Positions 51,464 to 60,505 of a stretch of 64,000 bases of DNA are shown one piece after another. Origin of the DNA: Ktedonospora formicarum (GTDB taxonomy: Bacteria > Chloroflexota > Ktedonobacteria > Ktedonobacterales > Ktedonobacteraceae). Each line of letters opens with the position of its first letter. Position 1 is the stretch's first letter. The stretch is taken from NCBI RefSeq assembly GCF_016587355.1, contig NZ_BNJF01000001.1, positions 3,625,721 to 3,689,720 of the forward strand, in the 5' to 3' direction. The position numbers and the translations under genes were made by a program. The notes under the pieces are model-generated. The model saw only the letters and a list, made by a program, of their open reading frames with translations. It searched no databases and had not been told where the DNA came from.

Positions 51464-52432
51464 ATGTCAACTTCGCAGTCACTTAGCCACTCTTTACTAT
51501 CAACCTGGGGACGTTTGCGAGCTTTACTTAGTGCGATGCGTCCTAAGCAGTGGACTAAGAATGCAACGCTTTTTATTGCGATTATTTTCTCAGGTCATCT
51601 CTTTCAATTCAACGAGTTTGAGCGTACTGTGCTTGCCTTTCTCGCTTTTTGTCTGGCATCGAGTAGTATTTACCTCTTCAATGATTTGCTGGACATTGAG
51701 AAAGATCGTCAGCATCCAGTGAAATGTAAGCGCCCCCTGGCTTCGGGCCAGCTTCCTGCCTCCTGGGCTGTGGCCGCTATAGTCATAATTTTGCTGGTCT
51801 GTACCTGCTTGGTACTGGTTATTTTTACGCTACCCGTTGATGGCGCAAAGGATATCTATACAAATATTGGAGGATCCAATATCCTATTCGCGCTCTGTGT
51901 GCTTACCTACCTTGTGCTCATGGTGTGCTATGGTATCTGGCTCAAACATATCGTGCTGATTGATATTTTTGTGATTGCCTGTGGTTTTGTCATTCGGGTT
52001 ATCGCTGGAGCGCTTGTCACCCCCGTTTCTATCTCGCCTTGGCTCTACATGGTGACCTGCTTGCTCTCGCTCTTTCTAGCACTGAGCAAGCGCCGCAATG
52101 AATTGGTACTCTTACAGGGCCAGGCTAGCGCTCATCGTCAAATCCTCAAAGAGTACAGCATTCCCATGCTAGACCAGATGATCACCGTTGTGGCTACCTG
52201 CACACTGATGGCGTATAGCTTGTATACCGTAGAAGCACCTACGGGTTACCACAACATCATTTTGACGGTTCCCTTTGTGTTATATGGCCTCTTTCGCTAT
52301 CTCTATCTTGTCTATATGCGCAAAGATGGAGGAAGTCCTGATGAGGTCCTACTGCGTGACCGGCATATGCTCATAACCGTTGTGATGTGTACTGTGATTA
52401 TTCTGGTTGTGTTCTATGCCTTACCTCACTGA
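51464..52432 (+). CDS. UbiA-family decaprenyl-phosphate phosphoribosyltransferase-like
   Basis: A polytopic membrane prenyltransferase of 322 aa. The first Asp-rich motif is FNDLLDIEKDRQHP, and the sequence MRPKQWTKNATLF plus KHIVLIDIFVIACGF matches DPPR synthase (UbiA) of actinobacteria, which moves phosphoribose to decaprenyl phosphate. GGGAG lies 5 nt before the ATG. A GTG at 51437 with AAGGAG 7 nt upstream is a strong alternative, adding nine residues. First of a three-gene set for polyprenyl-linked sugars. Confidence 0.88.
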   Translation: MSTSQSLSHSLLSTWGRLRALLSAMRPKQWTKNATLFIAIIFSGHLFQFNEFERTVLAFLAFCLASSSIYLFNDLLDIEKDRQHPVKCKRPLASGQLPASWAVAAIVIILLVCTCLVLVIFTLPVDGAKDIYTNIGGSNILFALCVLTYLVLMVCYGIWLKHIVLIDIFVIACGFVIRVIAGALVTPVSISPWLYMVTCLLSLFLALSKRRNELVLLQGQASAHRQILKEYSIPMLDQMITVVATCTLMAYSLYTVEAPTGYHNIILTVPFVLYGLFRYLYLVYMRKDGGSPDEVLLRDRHMLITVVMCTVIILVVFYALPH

Positions 52433-52444
52433 TGGAGCTGGTTC

Positions 52445-53500
52445 TTGCAAACTCGAAAGATACGTAACGGTGTAGTGTTTTCTCTTGTGTTCGCCTTTAT
52501 TGTCTTGCTGGTTATCGCGTTCTATGCGGATTTTTTCAGCATGTTAAAGGCTTTTTCACATTTCCGTTGGATGTATCTGCCCTTGATATTGGGTCTGACC
52601 CTTGTGAACTACGCTGGACGTTTTGTCAAGTGGAGTTATTATCTTAAGCGTCTGCGTATTTCGCTACGACCATCCTTGAGCTTGCTCATTTTTCTTGCGG
52701 GCCTTTCTATGGCTATTACACCGGGAAAAGTTGGCGAATTGCTCAAGTCCTATTTGCTTAAGCGTTACACGCAGACCCCCATCAGTAGAACTTCGCCTAT
52801 TATTGTGGCGGAGCGCCTCTCTGATGGCCTGGCTATGCTTGTTCTGGCCTCATCTGGCCTGATGCTCTATCGGTTTGGGCTTGAATTGCTCTTACCACTT
52901 CTATTTGTGGGTCTGATTGGCATTCTGGTCATTCAGAATCGTCGGCTGTCGCTACAGATCTTGCGGTGGTGCGAACGCCTTCCCTTGCTCGGTCGTTTCA
53001 CGGAGCCAATACGTCTCTTCTATGAGAGTGCTTATGTACTCTTGCAGTGGCGCCCTTTGCTGCTAGCAACCATCATTGGTATAATCTCATGGTCGGGTGA
53101 ATGCCTGGCATTGTACTTCGTCTTTCGTGGACTGGGGATCGACGCAAGTATTGACCTGGTGCTCAAATCAACCTTTATTCTCGCGACCTCTTCGCTGGTC
53201 GGATCCGCTTCTGGCTTACCTGGCGGTCTTGGTTCCGCCGATGGAAGTGTTCTTGGGTTGACCCATTTGCTGGTAACGCCTTCAACTGCTGTGGGTGGTG
53301 CCGCTACACTTCTCATTCGTTTTTGTACCCTCTGGTTCGGTCTATTGATTGGTGTTGGTGCGCTAATCATACTCCGAATCTCATCTGGTTTCAGAGCGTC
53401 TCTCGAAGAGACCCCTGCTGTTGAGCTTACTCAGCCATCACCTATCACGCATCAATCTGCCGCCGATTTATCGTCCATATCGGCGGCTTCAGGAGAGTAA
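52445..53500 (+). CDS. Lysylphosphatidylglycerol synthase TM-domain (UPF0104) membrane protein
   Basis: A 351-aa membrane protein of the UPF0104/AglD type: about eight hydrophobic segments, ITPGKVGELLKSYLLKR near the start, and SGLPGGLGSADGS near the end. No catalytic lysyl-transferase half is present. Family members are thought to be lipid or lipid-sugar flippases or glycosyltransferase partners. TTG start with GGAG 7 nt before it. It follows the prenyltransferase by 12 bp and precedes the mannosyltransferase, so a role in lipid-linked sugar handling is likely. Confidence 0.85.
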   Translation: MQTRKIRNGVVFSLVFAFIVLLVIAFYADFFSMLKAFSHFRWMYLPLILGLTLVNYAGRFVKWSYYLKRLRISLRPSLSLLIFLAGLSMAITPGKVGELLKSYLLKRYTQTPISRTSPIIVAERLSDGLAMLVLASSGLMLYRFGLELLLPLLFVGLIGILVIQNRRLSLQILRWCERLPLLGRFTEPIRLFYESAYVLLQWRPLLLATIIGIISWSGECLALYFVFRGLGIDASIDLVLKSTFILATSSLVGSASGLPGGLGSADGSVLGLTHLLVTPSTAVGGAATLLIRFCTLWFGLLIGVGALIILRISSGFRASLEETPAVELTQPSPITHQSAADLSSISAASGE

Positions 53501-53507
53501 ATGTATT

Positions 53508-54284
53508 ATGAAAACGCTTATCATCATTCCTACCTATAACGAGTACGATAATTTGCGTCCGTTACTGGATGCTATTTACTCCTACGTTCCGCAGACGCAT
53601 ATTTTGGTCGTTGATGATAATTCGCCTGATGGTACTGGTCAACTTGCTGATCAGATCAGCGCTGAGGATCCACGTCTGCATGTGCTGCATCGCGCGGGTA
53701 AGTTGGGTCTGGGTACCGCTTATATTGCAGGCTTTAAGTACGCGATTGAGCATGAGTATGACGCGGCATTTGAGATGGATGCAGACTTCTCCCATGACCC
53801 TAAGTATCTTCCTAATTTCCTCAAGGAGATTGAAGACGCGGACCTTGTGATCGGGTCGCGATATATTCCTGGTGGTAGTACTCCAAATTGGTCTCTTAGT
53901 CGTCGCCTCATCAGCGGCTGTGGTAATGTCTTTGCTCGCTTTATGCTTGGCATTCCTGTTCAGGATTGTACCGCCGGGTATCGCTGTTATCGCCGGCGTG
54001 TGCTGGAAACCATTAACCTTGATACCATTGAGTCGCAAGGTTATGCATTTCAGGTAGAGCTTGCCTATCGCGTTATGAAGCATGGCTTCAAAATTGTGGA
54101 GACACCTATTACCTTTATGGATCGCCGGGTTGGCCAATCCAAAATGTCGAAGAAGATCGTCTTCGAAGCATTTTCCTTTGTTACACGTACACGCTTTGGT
54201 AAGCAGCAACACACACCTGTGGTACAGCAAGCAATTCAAGAGAGCCAGAGCAAGGACGAGCCTTCTCCCATAACTCAGAAATAG
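53508..54284 (+). CDS. Polyprenol monophosphomannose synthase (DPM1/Ppm1-like)
   Basis: A 259-aa soluble or peripheral GT2 enzyme: IIPTYNEYDN, VVDDNSPDGTGQ, and FEMDADFSHDP with the donor-binding Asp pair, plus DLVIGSRYIPGG and CTAGYRCYRR. It makes polyprenyl-phosphate-mannose from GDP-mannose. AGGAG lies 12 nt before the ATG at 53508, inside the end of the previous gene; the frame opens 29 codons earlier. Confidence 0.92.
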   Translation: MKTLIIIPTYNEYDNLRPLLDAIYSYVPQTHILVVDDNSPDGTGQLADQISAEDPRLHVLHRAGKLGLGTAYIAGFKYAIEHEYDAAFEMDADFSHDPKYLPNFLKEIEDADLVIGSRYIPGGSTPNWSLSRRLISGCGNVFARFMLGIPVQDCTAGYRCYRRRVLETINLDTIESQGYAFQVELAYRVMKHGFKIVETPITFMDRRVGQSKMSKKIVFEAFSFVTRTRFGKQQHTPVVQQAIQESQSKDEPSPITQK

Positions 54285-54323
54285 CTTATGGCTGCTCTTG
54301 ATTTCTCTACTTATAGCTTCTAG

Positions 54324-54370
54324 TCATAAGGGGAGGATTGTAATCGTCGATTACAATCCTCCCCTTATGA
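54324..54370. terminator. Bidirectional terminator
   Basis: A 23-bp stem (starting TCATAAGGGGAGGATTG) with a 1-nt centre lies between two convergent genes. It probably stops transcription from both sides. Confidence 0.8.
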
Positions 54371-54452
54371 TTCCCAGGTATTCGCTTGCATCGCCAGTTG
54401 GTAATTGATGGGTGATTTGGGCTTCTGCAGGAGAGCGATGCGAGAAAGCACT

Positions 54453-54992
54453 TTAGTGCCTACCTTTGCGTTTTTTCTTTTTGCCTCGGTGGTGTTGCGC
54501 CCCAGTCTCTTCGTAATCCCATTTGGCCTTGTCGGCGGGATTTAGTCCATATATCCGACGTGTCTCAATGCGATGTTGCGCGCGTGCCTCTACATCTCTG
54601 GGAGCGGATTTTAGCTGTGTCGCCAGGTTGGCTGTTGAACGTGGATTCCCCCCTCTTTCCACTACCGCATCGCGAATTTCTCCATCATCGCTGTACATGT
54701 CTACTTCATAGCCCATGTTTCTGGCCTGGAGCGCTAATCTAATGATGACTTGATCTGCTTTTTCGCCATAACGCGAATAGATAATGCGAATGTGCTCTTC
54801 ATGGCTTGTCTGTTCCTTTGCCCCATCTCCATCGAAGACAACGCTGACTGAGAATTCGCTCAATCGATAACGGTTCTTCAACTGTTGGATCAGGATACGG
54901 CGCGCATTCGCCAGACTATGTACCCCTAATGATTGAAACATTGGATTGTTCTTGATAACGTTATATCCATCTACGAAGATCTGGCGTGTCAT
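54453..54992 (-). CDS. NYN-domain (YacP/Rae1-like) ribonuclease
   Basis: A 179-aa PIN-like nuclease. Acidic residues in FVDGYNVIKN, VVFDGDGAKE and YSDDGEIRDAV form the expected metal site. The C-terminus is strongly basic (HHRGKKKKRKGRH), suitable for RNA or ribosome binding. YacP/Rae1 in Bacillus cuts mRNA in the ribosome A site. Single gene with AAGGGAA upstream. Confidence 0.88.
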   Translation of the reverse strand: MTRQIFVDGYNVIKNNPMFQSLGVHSLANARRILIQQLKNRYRLSEFSVSVVFDGDGAKEQTSHEEHIRIIYSRYGEKADQVIIRLALQARNMGYEVDMYSDDGEIRDAVVERGGNPRSTANLATQLKSAPRDVEARAQHRIETRRIYGLNPADKAKWDYEETGAQHHRGKKKKRKGRH

Positions 54993-55022
54993 GGCATTGG
55001 AAATTCCCTTCTCATCTGAAAG

Positions 55023-55757
55023 CTAAAGCCGTCGCAGCCAGTCCCATAGCATGAAGAAGTATCCGCGTACATCAATATGTAATGTCTGCAACAGGTAATT
55101 ATTCACCTCTGTTGAGAGATTAGCCGCCACAACAGCACTTACCAGAAATAGCATGAGCGAAATCAAGAGCCCAAGGCCAACAACTGATTTCTTGCTAGCT
55201 CGCTTTATTGGACCAGGAACGGTTATGAGCTCATCAAGTGCGGTATTCCCATGTACGGTATTCGTTGAAATGTTTTTATGTGCTTTTCGATCACGGGCAA
55301 TTGCCACTGACGAATTGATAGGAGGCTGCATAGCTCTCTTTTGCAATTGTGCCACATCGCGTTGTGAAATGCTCCTGGAAGTACTATCCAAAGAGATATG
55401 GGTTATCTCCTGATCTTGTTGAACCTGGTGATAACGGCCAAACTTGACACAGATCAGCAGTCCATCGCCTGTTCCCGTTGTAGCTCTCATGCGATGTCTG
55501 GTATCTACCATAGGTAGTTGTGTTGCTTGGGTGCAGGAGGTGCAGAGTGCGTATGCTTCATTCCAGCAATCGGGGCAGGATGGACGGCGACAACGAAAAC
55601 AGAAATGACTCATGCTTAATAATAAACTTTCGCACAAGATGTGTGTGTGGCTTCCAATCGAAAGCAATTCATTAGCGGCCTCATAACCTGCTGCACATAT
55701 GCAGCAGGTTGCCGTTACTCTGTTGCTCTTCGCTTCATTCCTAGCATACTGGCTCAT
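55023..55757 (-). CDS. Zinc-ribbon protein with C-terminal membrane anchor
   Basis: A 244-aa protein of unknown function. The first 80 residues hold CxxC-type motifs (CCICAAG, CFRCRRPSCPDCW and CTSC) likely to bind two zinc ions. A polar middle part is followed by one hydrophobic helix (VVGLGLLISLMLFLVSAVVA), making a tail-anchored topology. AGGAG lies 6 nt before the ATG. It is 30 bp downstream of nothing that suggests an operon and is divergent from the tRNA gene. Confidence 0.75.
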   Translation of the reverse strand: MSQYARNEAKSNRVTATCCICAAGYEAANELLSIGSHTHILCESLLLSMSHFCFRCRRPSCPDCWNEAYALCTSCTQATQLPMVDTRHRMRATTGTGDGLLICVKFGRYHQVQQDQEITHISLDSTSRSISQRDVAQLQKRAMQPPINSSVAIARDRKAHKNISTNTVHGNTALDELITVPGPIKRASKKSVVGLGLLISLMLFLVSAVVAANLSTEVNNYLLQTLHIDVRGYFFMLWDWLRRL

Positions 55758-56159
55758 AACACTCTCCTGCTTGAGTGCATCTGATGGTGTTCGGCTCTGC
55801 CAAGTCGTTGTAGTACACTGGTGGGTACATAGCTTGCTCTATTATATCTTTTTCTGGCTTGCTCCAAAAGGCGTATATTAATCTCATACAAATGAATCTA
55901 TCCGAAAGATCGCAGTAATGAGCTTCTCGGCGCTGTAAGAAGATGCGTTTTTGACCAATGAGCTCTTCATTTTCCAGGCAAGGGTACGTTTAGATGAACA
56001 CATGGCTTGCCAGGGGAATTGGTGAAGGTCGCTTGCTTTTTAGAAACTTTGGAAAACTCGTCAAAAAACGCTTGACAAGGTAGGGAGAGTCTGCTATTAT
56101 TATCCACGTCGAGAGCGAACGCGAGACAAGCGCGAGCGGTCAAGACACACAACAAAAGA
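55758..56159. other. Promoter region of tRNA-Asp
   Basis: 402 bp with no protein gene. Only the tRNA promoter at 56072-56100 is recognisable. Confidence 0.5.
56072..56100 (+). promoter_or_regulatory. Sigma-70-type promoter of tRNA-Asp
   Basis: TTGACA (56072-56077) and TATTAT (56095-56100) with a 17-nt spacer, 59 bp before the tRNA. Both boxes are near consensus. Confidence 0.8.
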
Positions 56160-56233
56160 GGAGCCGTGGTGTAGTGGCCTAACATGCCTGCCTGTCACGC
56201 AGGAGATCGCGGGTTCGAATCCCGTCGGTTCCG
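56160..56233 (+). tRNA. tRNA-Asp (GTC)
   Basis: A 74-nt cloverleaf. The acceptor arms GGAGCCG and CGGTTCC pair with one wobble, the anticodon arm is CCTGC-CTGTCAC-GCAGG with anticodon GTC, and the T arm is GCGGG-TTCGAAT-CCCGT. CCA is not encoded. The 3' end is repeated in tandem (TCGGTTCCG follows the discriminator base), and it is duplicated again at 63241, so the gene looks like an insertion target. Confidence 0.95.
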
Positions 56234-56447
56234 TCGGTTCCGCGATCAGACCCGTAATGGCAATGCTATTGCGGGTCTGTTTCTGTTCTTCCCGTCTAGA
56301 ATCTGCCACGGTCGAGTGCCCTCCTCTCCAGAGGAATCTGCCCCAGGCTACCTTGGTTCAGGAGAGATAACCTGATCTTCGTCATCATCCTTGAAGCGCT
56401 GAACTCTTCTTTCTGCTCCGAAACTCCTTCAAAACGGGTCAATTCCA
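56221..56447. repeat. Direct repeat DR1: tRNA-Asp 3' end and downstream DNA
   Basis: 227 bp that match 63241-63467 without any gap; I count 16 substitutions (about 93% identity). The repeat begins in the T arm of tRNA-Asp (CCCGTCGGTTCCG), contains the tandem tRNA end and the tRNA terminator, and stops at AATTCCA. With DR2 it brackets a 7-kb island. Confidence 0.9.
56248..56278 (+). terminator. Terminator of tRNA-Asp
   Basis: An 11-bp stem, AGACCCGTAAT / ATTGCGGGTCT with one G-T pair, followed by GTTTCTG. The copy at 63268-63298 has a perfect stem. Confidence 0.75.
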
Positions 56448-56497
56448 CGATCTCATCATTTTGAATTTACCCTTCCTCATGTTAGTGGATTGGAACT

Positions 56498-56782
56498 TTG
56501 CCAATAGTTTTTGACCAGGGAATCGCGAATAGGCACACTCTTCTCGTATTTACAAAGATGGACAATACCCAGGTCAAATTGCAAGCACACAATATGGGCA
56601 TTGATACATTTATGACGAAAACTTTTGACTTGAATGAGCTCATGGGGCAGATTCGACGATTATTAAGGCCACTTCATAGTAATTGGGGCACTATTTGCGC
56701 TTATATTTCACTAAAAGAGGTTGGTTGGTTGAAATCTCTACATTCACATCAGGTCATTCATTTGTCACTGTCTCGGCCCTGA
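56498..56782 (+). pseudogene. Fragment of an OmpR-type response regulator receiver domain
   Basis: The frame encodes VFTKMDNTQVKLQAHNMGID and then TFMTKTFDLNELMGQIRRLL, the last third of a receiver domain with its conserved Lys. The phospho-acceptor half and any DNA-binding domain are absent. The open frame then runs into unrelated sequence. This is a remnant, not a working regulator. Confidence 0.6.
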
Positions 56783-56815
56783 CTTTTACTTTGCTCTGTT
56801 GTGGGAAATAACTCT

Positions 56816-56845
56816 TTGACAACTATATGAGGTAATTTGTATAAT
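56816..56845 (+). promoter_or_regulatory. Consensus promoter of the EACC1-caspase operon
   Basis: TTGACA (56816-56821) and TATAAT (56840-56845), both perfect, with an 18-nt spacer, just before the EACC1 gene. The transcript would start near 56852, leaving a very short leader if the TTG at 56861 is used, or about 48 nt if translation starts at the CTG at 56900. Confidence 0.8.
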
Positions 56846-56860
56846 AGATGAGTAATATGA

Positions 56861-57247
56861 TTGTCTGACTCTTCCCGCATAAAAAAGGAGCGAATCGCCC
56901 TGAACGAGCAAACATACACCATCACTTTTGATGATACTGATCAAGTCTCGCCTGCTGACGCCAATCGCTTTGCCGAGGAATTGAGACAGATGTTGCTTGA
57001 TGCTTCACCCGATGTCGAAGTACAACGCAAACGCGATGATCCTCTGACACAGGACTTCGGGGGAACACTCATGCTGCTTGTGGGAACTCCTGCAGCTGCT
57101 GCAATTGTCACTGCCATTGGCAATTGGCTGGCACTGCGCAATAAAGCTTCCATCACGGTCAAGGGTGCCAATGGAGAGATCGTGGCGCAAAACATTACAA
57201 GCAAAAAAGCAGGTGAGCTAGCAGAATGGCTGCTCAAGAAACACTAA
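56861..57247 (+). CDS. EACC1-like effector-associated component
   Basis: A 128-aa small protein resembling Effector-Associated Constant Component 1, found in bacterial conflict operons beside caspase-, trypsin- or TIR-type effectors. Marks: an N-terminal acidic strand (YTITFDDTDQVSPADANRF), a helix with AEELRQMLLDASPDVEVQ, a hydrophobic middle (GTLMLLVGTPAAAAIVTAIG) and a closing strand-helix (SITVKGANGEIVAQNI). The start is uncertain: TTG at 56861 lies 15 nt after the -10, whereas a CTG at 56900 has AAAGGAG 9 nt upstream. Thirty bp separate it from the caspase gene. In related systems it is proposed to couple sensing to effector activation. Confidence 0.7.
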   Translation: MSDSSRIKKERIALNEQTYTITFDDTDQVSPADANRFAEELRQMLLDASPDVEVQRKRDDPLTQDFGGTLMLLVGTPAAAAIVTAIGNWLALRNKASITVKGANGEIVAQNITSKKAGELAEWLLKKH

Positions 57248-57277
57248 AAATTTTCGGAAACAGGATAACTCGTCTGT

Positions 57278-59167
57278 ATGGAAGCACAGAAGCCCTCGCC
57301 ACAAACAACCCTAGTGATTTTATTGGGTGCCAGTGCGTGGCCGTTTTACTCTGAGTTCCGAAGTTCGGAGGCGTTTGCCAATGCAGCGCGGAGGCTCAAG
57401 GCGTATTTTCTCAATCCCAGGCCCTTTGGACTCCCTGCTGAGAATCTACTTGATCTCTTCGATTCAGACAAAAGCGCTGATGAGTTGGACGCGGCGATTG
57501 GACAATTTCTCGAGCAACGTTTGACAACCATGAAAGCCGCTGGGAATGCGGGGAGAGATCTTTTGCTCTACTTTATCGGCCATGGTGGCTTTGTCGGACG
57601 CGATTCAGACTTTTTTCTGGCTATTCGCCGGACTCGCATGGAGAATCGGCGAGCATCGAGCATGCAGGTGCTGTCGTTGGCTGATACGCTGGCCGAGCGA
57701 GCACGTTATCTCCGCCGCATGATTATCCTGGATTGTTGTTTTGCTGCTGCTGCATTTCGTGACTTTCAAGCCGGTGGACCAGACCAGGTAGCTCAGCAAA
57801 AAACCATCGAGGCGTTTGAGGTAAGACGGAAAACACGCGGTTTCCCCAGCAAAGGCACAACGCTGCTCTGTTCATCTAACCATACGTCGCCCTCTCGGCT
57901 TCTCCCCGATGACAGTTGGCCGATGTTCAGCAAGGCCTTTCTGGATACGCTGGTTGAGGGAACGGCAATACAGCGGGAATATTTGTCGTTGCGCGATGTG
58001 AAGGAGAACGCAGCAGATCTGTTGCATGAGATACGGGATGCTCCCCTGCCCGTTGTCCATTCCCCAGACCAGAGCGAAGGTGATGTGGCGGATATTCCCT
58101 TCTTCCCCAATCCCCAGTTTGAGAAGTACCAGCCCCGTAGTAAAGCCACTGAGGAACAGGCGAGCAAAGCTCAGGATAAAGATGCCCTTGAATCTGATGA
58201 GACGCTCATTCGTCGGGGAGAAGCTCAGCCTGTTCGCAATGCTTCTGAATTGGAAATGCCACATTCAGGCGAAGAAAAGCAGCATGTTGTGGATGAGCAA
58301 GTTCCCAAAGTGGAAGAGGCTCTAGCAAAACCTGTTGATCAGCCAGAAAATCAACGATCTCTTTTGGCACGTCAGTTCTTACGGTCATCAAACACATCTA
58401 CTGCTCCCCTCACATTCTCTTGGCTTAGCCAGAACCAGTCGACTCTCAATGATCCATCTGGACCGACTCCGCAGCCAGTCCATACCCAGCTTAACGTCAA
58501 AACACGCGACGAGGTCCTTTATGAAGCTTTGGGTACCTCGGATGAGCCATATCTCCCCTGGTTTACTGCTTTCGGCTTGCTTGCCGGGCTGGGGATTGGT
58601 GCAGATACTATCATCAGGTCAAGTGTCCCTTACTCCTGGTTATGGTCTATGGGAACGGTACTTTTTGCTACGCTCCTTATCTATCTAACTGCCTATCGCA
58701 AGGTGGTACATATCTCTATTATGATCATCATAGCGCTGATCAGTGCTGCTGGAACTTCTGGCCTGGCTGCCTATACCTCCTCCTTCACACAGCCTTCAGA
58801 GCCCAGTAATTTCTTCTTGTTTGGCTTGAGCCAGCGAGTGTGGCTCGACCGACAGTTATACATTGGCTTAATCGTTGGGGGAGGCATAGGTCTCTTTGCC
58901 TCAGTCGTGGGGACTCTCAGTGAGGAGCTAGACGATGCATGGGAATTAATGTGGGGATCTAATCTGTATGGATTTATTATCTGGTTCGGTCTTGCCATCT
59001 TAGCCTTCCTGGTCAATTGGGTATCTCATGTCGAGTGGGGATTTGGTTTTGGCTACGGGTGGGATATTAGCTTGATGGCTGTCGAGGCTGGTATCCTTAC
59101 TTCCTTGGGAATAACTTACTGGCTCACATTATGGATAAAAGGAGCAAAGGTAAAGGTTATCCAATAA
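57278..59167 (+). CDS. Caspase-family protease with C-terminal membrane domain
   Basis: A 629-aa protein. Residues about 10-250 form a caspase-like (C14) peptidase: His102 in YFIGHGGFVG and Cys154 in ILDCCFAAAA, the second Cys of DCC as in metacaspases. A hydrophilic, acidic linker (about 270-420) follows. Residues about 428-625 contain six or more hydrophobic segments, so the protease is tethered to the inner membrane. It is second in an operon after EACC1. Proposed role: membrane-bound suicide or signalling protease activated during invasion. No recognition ATPase or CRISPR genes are adjacent. Confidence 0.85.
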   Translation: MEAQKPSPQTTLVILLGASAWPFYSEFRSSEAFANAARRLKAYFLNPRPFGLPAENLLDLFDSDKSADELDAAIGQFLEQRLTTMKAAGNAGRDLLLYFIGHGGFVGRDSDFFLAIRRTRMENRRASSMQVLSLADTLAERARYLRRMIILDCCFAAAAFRDFQAGGPDQVAQQKTIEAFEVRRKTRGFPSKGTTLLCSSNHTSPSRLLPDDSWPMFSKAFLDTLVEGTAIQREYLSLRDVKENAADLLHEIRDAPLPVVHSPDQSEGDVADIPFFPNPQFEKYQPRSKATEEQASKAQDKDALESDETLIRRGEAQPVRNASELEMPHSGEEKQHVVDEQVPKVEEALAKPVDQPENQRSLLARQFLRSSNTSTAPLTFSWLSQNQSTLNDPSGPTPQPVHTQLNVKTRDEVLYEALGTSDEPYLPWFTAFGLLAGLGIGADTIIRSSVPYSWLWSMGTVLFATLLIYLTAYRKVVHISIMIIIALISAAGTSGLAAYTSSFTQPSEPSNFFLFGLSQRVWLDRQLYIGLIVGGGIGLFASVVGTLSEELDDAWELMWGSNLYGFIIWFGLAILAFLVNWVSHVEWGFGFGYGWDISLMAVEAGILTSLGITYWLTLWIKGAKVKVIQ

Positions 59168-59469
59168 CCTGGGTTTATTGATGCTGCTAACCTTTACCCT
59201 CTCCCATCATTCTCTGCACATGCGCGAGATAGCGCTCTTTCATTAGATGCAGCACTTCATTTCCTGGTGTATACCAGATCGCGTGATGAAAAATCTCAAT
59301 CTCAATGGGATCAGCATCGCCCCTCTTCAACGGCCAAACGCTGTTTCTGGGCGAACAGGCCAGTCCCCCTCCAGATGCGACGAGAAAACCAAAAAGCTGA
59401 CGACGCAAGCAGAGCACCGCACGTGATTTACTCGATAGCCTCCTTTGTCATAGTGGTGAAATAGTAGAA

Positions 59470-59602
59470 TGACTCATCCTCTTTCCCTTTGGTGAGCGGC
59501 AAGAACCGTACGCCTGACCTAAGATGGTCAGACGCCATACCCTTTTGCAACTTTGCGCCGTGGCTCGTGATTCTCCGCGACGCGTCGTATAGTCTGCCAT
59601 TC
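59470..59602 (-). pseudogene. Broken HTH recombinase/transposase-like gene, copy A
   Basis: The minus strand reads WQTIRRVAENHEPRRKVAKGYGV, stop, PS, stop, VRRTVLAAH. Copy B reads YGVSHETVRR at the same place, so S and T codons have become stops (TGA and TAG) with the frame kept. This is typical of old decay. It is an HTH of the recombinase-like type, with no catalytic domain. Confidence 0.7.
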
Positions 59603-59605
59603 AAC

Positions 59606-59812
59606 TTGTGGAATTTTCCATTAGGGATGATGTGGTTCTGGGCGTCGTTGCTATAAAGAAATGCCTATTGGATTCTCAAGGGCCTGTTCAAATGGGGTAC
59701 CAGATTGAGCATAATCAGAACTGGGCTTCGGGGGAGAGATCAGAATATCATTGCGACCAGCAAACAACTTCTCAATGGGAATCAATGCCAAGTGCTACCG
59801 GTGGTTCAATGC
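59606..59812. repeat. Terminal repeat A of the island
   Basis: About 207 bp aligning without gaps to 63035-63241 (constant offset 3,429). Strongest in the block from GGGGGAGAGATCAGAATATC to CCGGTGGTTC. Similarity ends at CCGGTGGTTC, where copy B joins the tRNA-end repeat but copy A continues into unrelated DNA. Confidence 0.7.
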
Positions 59813-60102
59813 CTCTCTTCCCTTTGTTCCCATTTCTCCGTCTGTTGGAGCCCTAACGCGAGAACAGGTAAGACGCTGGGTCGCGGGATGAGTCCAACGA
59901 TGACTTGCCGCTCCAGGTTGTAAACCAGTCCTCCCACCATGAGCAGCCCCCCAACGATATCGTGCCACTCCTCTGGTGCTGCCTCACTCCAAGAGGCGCC
60001 CATATCCGCGAGCGCTTCCCCGCTGAAAGAGAGGTCTGTCTGATTGCCTCTCGGTCTTGCTCTGGGATGGGCTGAGTGTGCCCAAGGAAGACCTCCTCCA
60101 AA

Positions 60103-60243
60103 CTCAAAGCATTTCTCCGCCGGGTGGGAGCACGCACCCCAGAAGCTTTGCAGGAGGCGATTGAGCAAGCCCTTCTCACAATCACTGCGCGGGATGTCCT
60201 GGGATGGTTTACGCATTGTGTGTATTGCCCAGATCTGTGTTGA
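60103..60243 (+). pseudogene. IS630-family transposase, C-terminal remnant
   Basis: The frame from 60103 encodes LKAFLRRVGARTPEALQEAI, then EQALLTITARDVLGWFTHC, ending at TGA. This is the tail of IS630/Tc1-type transposases after the conserved DDE glutamate region. The upstream part is corrupted; no inverted-repeat ends or full element are found. Confidence 0.75.
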
Positions 60244-60333
60244 GACGCTTCGTTGTTTTCTCCGGGGAGAGTGGTGAGGAGGTTCTCTCAACAACAGGGG
60301 ACAAAAGCATTGTTGCCGGGAGAGAAAGCCACG

Positions 60334-60436
60334 TATAATCAAGGATTCAGGCCACAAGATGCATTTGCATATTAAGAATGGGATAGAGGGTCCTGCTTTC
60401 TGCACAAGGGAAGGAAGCCAGCCTCACTAGAAAAGG
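60334..60436. repeat. Left arm of a 100-bp inverted repeat pair
   Basis: Begins TATAATCAAGGATTCAGGCC and pairs with the reverse complement of 61297-61398, at roughly 85% identity. The arms lie 70 bp after and 150 bp before the gene at 60506-61147, which they bracket. Confidence 0.75.
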
Positions 60437-60505
60437 TGCAAGGGATACGAAGATTCGAGACGCTGGGAGTGTAGATGGCAAGAGGATGGGAAACCGTGCA
60501 GGCAA

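Larger units (their letters stand above)
59168..60505. other. Decayed region between caspase and zinc-ribbon genes
   Basis: 1.3 kb of gene debris. A 76-codon minus-strand frame (59187-59417, ending FHHAIWYTPGNEVLHLMKER) may be another remnant but has no family. It contains the two-stop HTH pseudogene, repeat A, the IS630 end and the left inverted repeat, each listed below. No intact gene is supported. Confidence 0.6.

Noticed and set aside
59806..60405. 199-codon minus-strand frame
   Set aside because: It lies opposite the IS630 transposase remnant and has no coding signature.
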